Source: Branchipolynoe longqiensis
Lineage: Eukaryota > Annelida > Polychaeta > Phyllodocida > Polynoidae
Reading direction: 5' to 3'
Length of the DNA stretch: 64,000 nucleotides
NCBI GenBank assembly: GCA_030323885.1
Contig: CM059199.1
Coordinates: 38,386,590-38,450,589, forward strand
Of the stretch, positions 54,965 to 64,000 are shown one piece after another. Every line of letters starts with the position of its first letter. The first letter of the stretch is position 1. Both the position numbers and the translations under genes were made by a program. Below the pieces are notes generated by a model that saw nothing but the letters and a program-made list of their open reading frames with translations, was not told the DNA's origin and ran no database searches.

Positions 54965-55654
54965 TACCCCTGTCACACTAGAACGTAATGAGCGAACATG
55001 AGCCTAACGTGGTGATATTTCGTCATTACGTTGATGTACGTTGGATTACGTTATGATGACGTCATAATGACGTTAGACTGACGTCGATCTACGTCACATG
55101 ACGTCGTGTTACGTCGAGTTACATCAAGGTTTTGGACATGTTCAAAAGTTTCGACGTAGCTCGAATGTAAGGGTTTACGTTCGCCGTACGTTCTGTTCAC
55201 GTTCAGCGAATGTTAATGACGTTAAACGGACGTTAGGCAAACGTTCCTCACTACGTTCCACTACGTTCCACTCGTTGACCCACATTAAAGCTGGTGGAAA
55301 CATCCGTGCGGCGTAATGGGAAAGTCAGGAAAACGTCAGGAGAACATCAGGAGAACGTCAGGAGAACGTCAGGAGAACGTGCATTCAACGTACGTTCAAC
55401 GTCTCATGACGTAGCTAACGTCACGTAACGTTCTTCTGGCGATGGAATAACGTTCATAACGTTCCGTGATCGTCATTATGTTGACCTCTCTCGTTGAATG
55501 ACGGTATCACTACGCTTTACCGACGTTACGCTCTCGTCCACTACGCTGCATCCACGTTCAACTTGTGCCCACATTTGCATACTACGCCGAGAAGTTCAAC
55601 ATTCTTCACGTTCTCCCTACGTCGACGTTGTCACGTCGTAGTGTGACAGGGCCA
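54965..55654. mobile_element. ACGT-saturated MITE, intact, TAA duplication
   Basis: TACCCCTGTCACACTAGAAC and the inverted TGGCCCTGTCACACTACGAC, with TAA at 54962-54964 and 55655-55657. Nearly every 10 bp holds an ACGT or close variant. Tandem GTCAGGAGAAC at 55325-55380. Central GGTTTTGGACATGTTCAAAA. Confidence 0.88.
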
Positions 55655-55657
55655 TAA

Positions 55658-56310
55658 AATAACCACTGCCATTTTGTTCTTACGGAAATCCCAACCCAAC
55701 TGTTAAGCTTCAGTTTGATTTGTGTAGGGGCAAATGACAAAATCCCCCTCTGCCCTCCCAACGCAATGTATTCAGACCTGTAGCTCTCTGATCTTCCCAT
55801 TAGAATATGAACAAGCCATCGTAATCGCCGTGAGTGGAATTAGGATTCCAAGTGGTACAATGTGCATTTGTGATATTGAATCTGTGTTATTATTACTTTT
55901 GTAAAGGAATCATTGTCATCCTCTTCATGTTTCTGATTCAAATAGTTTTCACATAGCTGGAACATATTCCCACGCGTAATTCGCGTGAAATGTAACCCAA
56001 GCTGTTTCCATTAAAACAGCCCCCCTCACTCCCAATCTGGAAATACTTTTGCCCCAATTGTAATCGTATGACAAATAAATACTGCCTGCAACTTGCAACC
56101 AAATTCCTTTCTGGCAATATTGCTAGTTTTTCTTCCATTGCATTGGTGCGTAATATGTAAAAACTATGTCTGATTTGCAGGGGGAGGAGACGGTGACAGC
56201 CTTCACCGTCCTGCCCACTGGACTCTGTCCACCTGGGTCCACTCCCAGCAATCAGAACTCTCCACCTCCACCGATGCACCCCCCTATCACCACATCTCAG
56301 ACCTTTTCAC
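55658..56310. other. No gene recognised
   Basis: Moderately complex. A minus-strand frame (56279-55938) has no domain I know. Nothing else supported. Confidence 0.35.
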
Positions 56311-56314
56311 TCGC

Positions 56315-56650
56315 CTGACCAGACGGGTTGGCCGATTGAGTTGAGGGCCCATTTCCCGTTTTGGTAGATCGTTGGATTCGAACTCATGGGTTTGAACCCT
56401 GGTCGAGTCAAACAAATGACTTACAAATTGATACTTGTCGCTTCCTAGCCATGTGTTTGGCATTATTAGGATAGGGCAAGGACTGGTTGGCTCAATGTCA
56501 GGATAATGTGAGTGAGTGGGATATCAGGTCATGGTGCTGGTGGTCTGGTCTCCCAGTGGGGCAGCACTATAAAGTCAGCACGAGTGCACACTGTCACAAG
56601 TCGGTACCTGTCCTGATATGACCTTAGATCTTGCCAGGACGTATAACTCC
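56315..56650 (+). mobile_element. SINE-A, full length
   Basis: CCAGACGGGTTGGCCGATTG to ATATGACCTTAGATCTTGCC and GACGTATAACTCCAAAAAAC. Confidence 0.85.
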
Positions 56651-56944
56651 AAAAAACAACCAATCAACCAATCAGAACTGTCCGCCGAGGAGCCCTTTAC
56701 CACCTCCTCCCAGAACTTCTCACTTTCATTGATACGAACATCAGCTTCTCATCACAAATCTAAATGGGCAACACCATTGCATTATTTTGCCCTGCCCACC
56801 AATGCTATACTCCATAAAAACAACAAAGCCAACATGACATTAATTCAAATTGACTGTTAGCTATGCTACACAGCAGGACTGACATAAGAGTAAATCAAAG
56901 AGACACACACACTATGTTGTTTTTCCAGTGGTGCCCATGGTTAT

Positions 56945-59900
56945 AGTTTTGTGAGTGACACTGCACTAGACTTAATAACTAACTGTTTGGGCCAGATACC
57001 AGACTTAGACAAAATGGAGACACTGGTCATGGGAGATTTTAATGCAGATACAGCAGATCCAAATGCACAGACAGCTACAAAAGTTAGTCATTTTGCAGTT
57101 TTGCAGGGATTGGAACAGGTCATCAAATCATGCACTAGAATAACTGGGAAAAGCAAAGAAATTCTAGACCTAGCCTTCACAGACATGAAATACTGTACTA
57201 CTACAGGGGTAATTAACTATAATATAAGCAATCATAAACCAATCTATGTTATCAAGAAAAAACCTAGGGATGTTAGGGGTCTAATAGAGTTCTGGGGTAG
57301 AACTTACCATTAATACTCTACTGATAAATAGTGTGAAATGCTAAGGCAGGAACCAATTGAACATTTTCTCCAAACAGAGGATCATAATGCATGTTGGCAA
57401 CTATTATTAGATAAAATAACACTAGCAGCAAATGAGCATGCACCTATGCTACTCTATGAGGTTAAAGAAAATCGTCCCAAATGGTTATGTAATGAAATCT
57501 TAGAGCTATAGAAAGATAGGGATTACTTTGCACACAACTTTGAACATACTGGCAACCCTGAGGATGAATTCATAGCCAAATGACTGAAGAATAAAGCAAT
57601 GGCAGCCTACAGAGGTGCAAGGGCCAAGTTTCTTAAAACAGGTATAATTATGAATAAAAATAACTCGAGGAAGGCATGGAGGGTAAATAATGATATAGCT
57701 CCAACACCTGCACAGTCAGTGGGAAATCTAACTGATGACTTGACTGGGGATACAATACCTAGGGGAGAGTTAGCAACTTTCATAAATAACTACTTTGTCG
57801 ACATTGGTGAAAAACTAGCAAATCAATTAGAGGATATAATACCACTGAATGACAAAATATACCACCCCAAAGCTAATACTCATCAATTCGAACTGCACCC
57901 AGTCACAGAGCAAGAACTTATCAACAAAGTGCAGTTACTCTCTGAAAAAAAGGCATCAGGGCTACACAACCTAATGGGGCTGTCACACTACGACGTAACG
58001 ACGTCAACGTAGGGAGAACGTGAAGAACGTTGAACTTCTCGGCGTAGTATGCAAATTTGGGCAGAAGTTGAACGTGGATGCAGCGTAGTGGACGAGAGAG
58101 TAACGTCGGTAAAGCGTAGTGATACCGTCGTTCGACGAGAGAGGTGAACGTAATGACGCTGACGGAACGTTATGAACGTTATTCCATCGTCAGAAGAACA
58201 TTACGTGACGTTAGCTACGTCATGAGACGTTGAACGTACGTTGAATGCACGTTCTCCTGACGTTCTCCTGACGTTCTCCTGACATTGTCCTGACGTTCCC
58301 ATTACGCCCCGTGGGCATTTGCACTTGGTTTAATGGGGGTCAACGTAGTGGAACGTAGTTGAACATAGTGAGGAGCGTTGGAATAACGTCCGTTTAACGT
58401 CATTGACGTTCGCTGAACGTGAACAGAACGTACGGCGAACGTAAACCCTTACGTTCGACCTACGTCGAAACTTTTGAACATGTCCAAAACCTCGACGTAT
58501 CTCGACGTAACACGACGTAATGTGACGTAGCTCGACGTCACTCTAACGTCATTATGACGTCATCATAACGTAATCCAACATACATCAACGTAATGACGAA
58601 ATATCACCACGTTAGGCTCACGTTGGCTCATTACGTCGTAGTGTGACAGGGGTATAAGTTCCAGGCTCATCAACGATGCCATGCTAGCACTGGCTACTGA
58701 ATTCACATATCTAACTAATCTAATTATTGATACAGGTATCTACCCAGATGCATGGAAAAGGCATTGATTGTGCCAATCCCGAAAACGTCGAACCCTAAAA
58801 TGTGTAATGAACTAAGACCTATATCATTTCATCCAATACCAGGCAAAATAGTACAGCAACTAATCCATGACCAAATAACATAATTTGTTGAAAGTACAGG
58901 GTACCTAGCAATAGAGCAAAATGGTTTCAGTAAGAACCACTCCACAACCAAAGCAGTGGCATGTGTGCTAGACACACTAATGACAGGGATGGATCAAGGA
59001 AGATTACCTATTGCTGTCTTCATAGACTTTTGTAAAGCATTTGATACTGTAGACCATAAACTTTTAATAGGAAAAGTGGCAAATAGTGGTCCGGGCACTG
59101 GGACAACTAAACTGTTAAAAAAGTACCTACTAAATCGTTCACAGTAAACTAGACTGGAAGGGGTTAACTCCGCACTGAGAGAGGTGAAGACAGGGGTACC
59201 ACAGAGATCTACCCTGGGCCCACTATTATTCTTAATCTACATCAACAACCTCCCACTAGTACTTCGAAAAGTATAGGGAAGCATATTTGCTGACGATGTG
59301 GCACTGGTAGATACAGACGCTGACATAAAAGTGGCTGAATCCAAAATGAATCATGATTTAGAAAGAGTAAACCGTTGGCAAAAGGAAAATAAACTATCCA
59401 TAAATATTATAAAAACTAAATATGTAATATTTGCAACTAAATCTAAGAGTTCCAGCTCACCAATTGTCAGTATACAAATAGGAGAGTGTATACTTAAGAA
59501 GGCTCTAAGTTATAAAAAGGTACTACACTTGACCCTACACTGTCAGGAACCAGTCAATTAAATAGGATTACCAGAACATTGGCAGCTAAAATGAACATAA
59601 GGCATTATATGAGCGAAGAGACTGCTCTTCTATTGTACAAAACGACAATACTGCCCATCATTGATAATAATGACATAATATATAATATACTAACTAAAAA
59701 GCAGCAAACAAAGCTCCAAACTATAGAAAATAGAGGGTTGCGCACAGTATATAAAGGAAAAAGACTACATACCATTGAGATGCCCAATAAAGCTAAACTA
59801 GATGCCCTAAATATTCGCAAAGACAAGCACCTATTCGGCCTAATGTACCACCACGCAAAAGACCCATATTACATAGAGACACCTATACAAGCCACACATG

Positions 59901-60080
59901 CAGCACAAGCCACCATCCTGAAAGTGCCACATGTTAAAACTAGTAAAAAGAAAAAGTCACCGGTTGTTCTGGGGGAGCACTCTGGAACGAACTACCAGCA
60001 CGTAGGAACAGTGATTGTTACAAAACTTTCAAGATAAACCTCCACGCACATTTAAATCAACCAGCCTCGGCCAAAGCAGA
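56945..60080 (+). pseudogene. Non-LTR retrotransposon endonuclease-RT, decayed and interrupted
   Basis: 56951-57313: end of the endonuclease (ETLVMGDFNADT, LDLAFTDMKY, NHKPIYVI). 57599-57970: region before the RT (FINNYFVDIGEKLANQ, LLSEKKASGLHN). A MITE fills 57975-58654. Then ELRPISFHPIPGKIVQQ, AIEQNGFSKNHSTT, VFIDFCKAFDTVDHK, GVPQRSTLGPLLFLIYINNL, the FADDVALVDT catalytic box, and LYKTTILPIIDNNDIIYNIL to about 60037. In-frame stops near 57510, 57583, 58880, 59145 and 59275 and a frame break near 59520-59560 show it is dead. The fragments at 42560-43596 and 6541-6960 are the same family. Clade not resolved. Confidence 0.85.
57975..58654. mobile_element. ACGT-saturated MITE inside the RT, TAA duplication
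   Basis: TGGGGCTGTCACACTACGAC to the inverted TACCCCTGTCACACTACGAC; TAA at 57972-57974 and 58655-58657. Removing it and one TAA rejoins the RT reading frame without gain or loss (ACAACC, TAA, GTTCCAGG). Reverse orientation relative to 54965-55654; contains the tandem GTTCTCCTGAC and the central TTTTGAACATGTCCAAAA. Confidence 0.92.
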
Positions 60081-60554
60081 TCAATGCCACACTTGGGTTA
60101 GTATTGCCATTCCTTCCCCCCCCCCCCCCAAACAAACAAACAAACAAACATACACTGTAAACTTAACCAGTAGTGGCCAACTAGACCAAAAAAACCATCT
60201 ACAAAGGAATGAGCCTGGAAATGTTTCTAGTTGGATCCTAGTGAGGTACATGTTTAATCAATATTAACCTACATACTAACTCAATAGGCCCCACCTCAGA
60301 TTACCATGAACACCAGTTCAATCACAAAGTCACACCCTACATCCCACCATCACCCTTTCAACGAGTATGTTACTACAAAAAAGATAATCAGTTATGCTCC
60401 ACACCCTACAAACCACTTAACATACTAGTCTAACATAGTTACCTCCCCGTATATGTTTCTTTTTTATCTCATCTTGTTCTTTACCTATCATTCATGTACC
60501 AATGTTTTGCTTATTTCCCTGTAACTGTCTATCCGTATATTGTTCTAGATGTGT
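60081..60554. other. No gene recognised
   Basis: C run at 60117-60129, then CAAA repeats; probably RT 3' UTR followed by unclassified DNA. Confidence 0.35.
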
Positions 60555-60905
60555 TTACTGTGTAGACAATTGGGTATGCAGGTATTGCAGGTATAGCAAT
60601 ACCTCAGGGAGTTTGACGCCCCTGCCTTGCAGAGTTGTAAACCACTGCCTTGTGGTACAGGTTCTTGACAGAACCGAAGGTTAAGGGAGCAAACCCTAAA
60701 CAGAAAACCATGTCACTGTGGCAGCATTAAGGGCAGTTGATGTATGGAACTCCCAACATCTCCCAACCAGCCACTGCAGGGACAAATAGTTTTGCGCCTG
60801 TCTTGACATGTTCTTGCCGGTGTGAAACCTCTATTTGCTCCCTGAGAGAGTGCCGCTGGTAACTTGCAAAAGCCAGCAGCACTTCAACACTTTTGCAGGC
60901 AGCTT
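60555..60905 (-). repeat. Dispersed 350-bp repeat, reverse copy
   Basis: Complement of 46068-46425 (TTTGACGCCCCTGCC, CTTTTGCAGGCAGCTTT region). Adjoins the RT tail at 60910. Confidence 0.75.
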
Positions 60906-60909
60906 TCAT

Positions 60910-61135
60910 GAAATGTGCCCTCTATGGAAGATCTTCTGATCAAAAAGAATCTCCGGTGGACTGGACACCTCATGAGGATGTCATCAGACAGGCTACCAAA
61001 GCAGATCCTCTATTCTCAACTGTCTTCTGGTTACAGAAAGAGAGGGCGCCCTCGTCTCCAGTTCAAGGCTACCATCAAGAGAAACCAGAAGCTGAGAGAC
61101 ATTGTCCATGATGTGCGCAACATGGGTAATTGAAT
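60910..61135 (+). pseudogene. RTE-like reverse transcriptase C-terminal fragment
   Basis: One frame reads LLIKKNLRWTGHLMRMSSDR, LPKQILYSQL and KRGRPRLQFKATIKRNQK, a C-terminal pattern (RW.GH..RM...R.P....Y..L..G.R..GRP..R.K) common at the ends of RTE and related non-LTR RTs. Only about 70 residues remain; no catalytic domain. Confidence 0.7.
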
Positions 61136-61575
61136 GAACGAGACTGTGAATCTCAGTAGATTAGGGCACCATGGCGCCGACTATATTCTATTATTAGAAC
61201 TAATAACTTTGGCTGCTGATCGACGCGCCATCTACATGATACTTCTTGAACTACGCAGTTAGATTAAAATCAGACTGTTGGCGACCCCTATATTCACTTT
61301 TAGAACTAAAATGGCCGCCGATTGAGGCGCCACCTACAGTGATTTCCAGTCAAAGCCGATGACGTGGCACTGGAGATATTCACTTCGACCAGACTTTTCA
61401 AACCGAGAGGACGTACTTCTTCCATCCAGATTTGGATGATGCCAGGAACAGAAAGAAGTAGGTCGAAGTCAGTGGCTATACCCTGTAATTACGACAAAAA
61501 CATAGCCTTGTTCAAGTCAGAAACAAAGCATCGGTGCGAAGAATGGCGACATAAAGATTCTCCATCAACAAGCGT

Positions 61576-62500
61576 ATGAGACAGGAAAGCCCGGAGGCGG
61601 CCATGACAGCATGCTCGACGAATCGCTACTCAGGCAATCGTTTGAACTGGCATGGCGAAATCTCTTATGATGGTCGTGGTTGTGTGGAACGACGAACTCG
61701 TGGAAACTGTAAGCTGCATCTCTTTCGTACGATGGTGAGGAGCGTTGGATGTGTCCTGGCAGGGGAGGACTTGTTTTTTGCAATTCGGTTTTCTCCGAGC
61801 CGGCGCTGTGCTGACGTCACCCTGCGGGGAGGCGGCCATGATGCCATGCTTGACGGATCCATGCGGAGGCGATTCTGTGAACCATGCGCTATCGCTCCTT
61901 CTCTGCAATCGGCTGAAATTTCTGACCATGTACACGATGAATCTTCGGAAACAGGGTTGGTCGTGTTCGACGAACAAAGGATCGGCGTGAGATACGCAGG
62001 CTCGATGGTAACACACAGATGTGAGACAAGTCGCTACGAATGTTGGATTAACCGTGGCCTGGCTACAGCGCAGAAACATATTGACGTTATCAGTGACGGG
62101 ATTCGGTCTCGGATCGATCAGGTTCGGAAGAATGCCGAGTGTCGAAGCTCGACATCTACTACGCCGTGGAAAAGGGCTTGTGATGTCACGCCGCGTGGAG
62201 GCAGCCATGACAGCATGCTCGGCATTTCACGCAAAGGATCGACTGGTGTGAGCCCCGGTGACACTACAACATGCTCAACGCACAGATACAACGTCGACGT
62301 TACAGATGTCATGGACTTTGTCTGCTTACTTCGTAAAAACGGATGGACATATTAATGTTGGGTTCAATGGTCGGATCTTCAGAGTCATGAGGTCCTGAGC
62401 ATCAATGTCGGGGCCAACTGTGCTCCAGGAAAGGAATGTCATGTCATGCCACGCGAGGCGGCCATGACACCATGGTTATCTACCATTATAAGATCGACAT
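61576..62500 (+). repeat. Repeat-bearing stretch with a 259-aa open frame
   Basis: AGGC.GCCATGA.(A)GC.ATG-type words recur at about 61594, 61829, 62196 and 62454, the last three preceded by TGA.GTCAC.C.GCG or similar. The plus frame 61576-62355 stays open for 259 codons, but an antisense frame of 192 codons overlaps it and neither shows a known domain. I treat it as diverged repeat DNA; it could be part of the DIRS-like element that follows. Confidence 0.4.
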
Positions 62501-62699
62501 TTGCTCCGAATACCCACATTGTTCACTAGAATTGTTAACATCACAGCACAGATAGCTGGGCGCAGCCAGTAAACAATGATGCTCATTTTTCAAAAATAAG
62601 ATCACATAACACCCTACCTAGGAGTCCTATGCCATCATAATACTACTCTCAATTGACTCTCACCAATTACATAGCTAGTCATAACCAGTAAATAAAATG

Positions 62700-63330
62700 C
62701 CACCAATACAATCGCACGTTACGACCGTTGGCCAAAGTCACGAGTATGGCAACTTCCTACACAAATTTGTTTGCAGACCATGTCAAAAGCTAACAAATCA
62801 CAATCTGAGAAGAAAAGGCCTACAATGCCTGATAACAACCACAAAAATTCTAATGACCCCACATGGAAACGGCTCCCCGTACGCTGTTGATGTACTCGTA
62901 GAACAAGTGACACAGGCTTAAGTATACATAGCCACTCTAGGGTCATGAGTATAGCGACATCCTACACAAAAGCTGAATTTGTCTGTAGACTGCAAATTAC
63001 ACTGGTCTGTACATGGGTGCCACGAACCAGACAGTGATCCAGACGTCGCACTCAGACAGACAAAATTTATCATTACGCCAGAGTGCATGCAAACTACACC
63101 CAGATCTTGTCTGGCGGCTGTTATAGCGACCGTCTAGACATTGTCGCAGACGCAAAGTCTCGGGGAGTGCTGACATCACCATGACCTTGAGGTCGGGCAG
63201 TGCATGGGATTTGATTAACGACATGAAACCGCAAAGCATTCCTCAAGCATTTCATCTACCAGTCCGCGGCATGCTGACAATCCACATTATAAAGTATATA
63301 TAGCCACACTGAAGTCATCCTACACGAAAG
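62700..63330. repeat. Diverged repeats with CCTACACAAAAGCTGAATTT
   Basis: CTTCCTACACAAATTTGTTT (62752), ATCCTACACAAAAGCTGAAT (62961) and ATCCTACACGAAAGCTGAAT (63317), two of them preceded by ATAGCCAC.CT. Spacings of about 209 and 356 bp. No coding signal. Confidence 0.5.
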
Positions 63331-63336
63331 CTGAAT

Positions 63337-63715
63337 TTGTCTGCACCATTTCAAAAACCACCAGCTCGAGGCGATAAATCTGGCTGTCGCCCTCAAACAT
63401 CTCTCTCCACATCAAGCGCACAAATACACCATCGTAATAAACACAGGCAATGCAACCTCACAGCAAGTGCTCAGTTCCGGGGTAGGTTGCGACCCTGTCA
63501 TCTGCACCTGTGCCCGGGAGATCTGGCTGTTTGCCGCACGAAGGAGTACCAACATTCTTGTCCAACACAAACCAAGAAAGGACATCATTTTTCCTGATGC
63601 TCTAAGTCGTATGTGTTTCGACTTGCGTGCAAGGAGTCTAGCCCAGAGACTTGTTGTTGAGGCCAGCCTGGAATCGGTGATTGTAACACATGACAATGCT
63701 TTGACCCCCTAACTG
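63337..63715 (+). pseudogene. DIRS-like RNase H fragment
   Basis: The frame reads NHQLEAINLAVALKH, TIVINTGNATSQQVLSSG, CAREIWLFAARRSTNI, VQHKPRKDIIFPDALSRMC. The order and the ..ADALSR-like ending (here PDALSR) match RNase H domains after DIRS-type reverse transcriptases. The usual metal-binding aspartate of the DN pair appears changed (NTGNA). Upstream RT is not detectable in this window. Confidence 0.65.
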
Positions 63716-63754
63716 TAACCTGGGATCGATATTTAAATTTTTGCCTTCTCTCCC

Positions 63755-63905
63755 CAGGTTACTCACAACGTTACCATCAGCGGCTTCTTGATGCCATTAA
63801 GGCGGGGCTCGCGATTGGGACCTGGAGGAATAAGGCAGCCCAGGCAGGGGCATACTACATTTATATGCAACAACATCACGCAAACCTGCTGCGACCGTCG
63901 CAGTA
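63755..63905 (+). pseudogene. DIRS-like tyrosine recombinase N-terminal fragment
   Basis: YSQRYHQRLLDAIKAGLAIG, TWRNKAAQAGAYYIYMQQHH, ANLLRPS: resembles the core-binding start of tyrosine recombinases encoded after RNase H in DIRS elements. It stops near 63905; the catalytic domain (R..H..R..Y) is not in the window. A short gap with a stop separates it from the RNase H part, as is common in the group. Confidence 0.5.
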
Positions 63906-64000
63906 ACACATTATGTCGTATCTAATACACCTCAAAGATCGACTCACATTACCAAGTGCCATATTGAACTACTGGTGCTAGCTACTATCATCGCACACTC

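Noticed and set aside
55938..56279. 113-aa minus-strand ORF
   Set aside because: No domain, no supporting splice context, flanked by repeats.

Overview
The window is eukaryotic, almost certainly animal: AT-rich, intron-bearing DNA with no operons and no long runs of coding ORFs. The transposon mix (CR1-like and other non-LTR retrotransposons, a DIRS-like fragment, a solo LTR, two tRNA-derived SINE families, PIF/Harbinger-like, Ginger-like and TA-target MITEs) and a fibrinogen-domain gene fit a marine invertebrate such as a lancelet, hemichordate, mollusc or echinoderm. I cannot name the species from sequence alone.

One host gene is well supported, on the minus strand. It has a 1177-codon open frame at 15554-19087, built mostly from a 12-residue repeat and ending in a transmembrane segment followed by a good splice donor. 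Two fibrinogen-related domain exons follow at 8134-8252 and 2410-2671. The splice phases agree (phase 1 into the first fibrinogen exon, phase 0 between the two). This suggests a type II membrane receptor of FIBCD1-like layout with a very large repetitive cytoplasmic part; its last exons would lie left of position 1. Linking the repeat exon to the fibrinogen exons is inference.

Nearly everything else is mobile DNA, much of it nested. 1-1870: a satellite of about 155-bp period broken by MITEs. 2.7-10.3 kb: introns of the gene with MITEs and SINE copies. 10.9-13.7 kb: a MITE, a decayed GC-rich gag-like region and a Ginger-like MITE. 14.1-15.4 kb: nested MITEs. 19.7-25.9 kb: SINEs, a CR1 3' end split by a Ginger-like MITE and followed by a 979-bp element, and a TA MITE carrying a second element. 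26.6-30.2 kb: two ACGT-rich elements, one with a TATA box and first exon of a MADF-domain gene. 30.6-35.4 kb: GTCGGGCC-motif arrays, a SINE and a near-complete CR1-like element. 36-51 kb: SINE-B arrays, a solo LTR, another Ginger-like MITE, RT remnants and TA MITEs. 51-58.7 kb: a cluster of motif-saturated MITEs, one inserted cleanly into a non-LTR RT. 58.7-64 kb: the rest of that RT, an RTE-like RT tail, repetitive DNA and a DIRS-like RNase H/recombinase fragment.

The most striking pattern is a group of short TIR elements whose interiors are not unique sequence but degenerate arrays of one short CpG-containing motif. The motif differs between elements (ACGT-type, TCCGGTAC, ACGGAC, TATGCG, GAAGCG and others). 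Most have a 3-bp TAA-type target duplication, several share a CCTGTCACAC-like end, and at least four share a central near-palindrome. One relative carries a MADF exon, tying the group to PIF/Harbinger transposons. A second group has 5'-TGTNR ends and CCGG flanks and looks Ginger-like.
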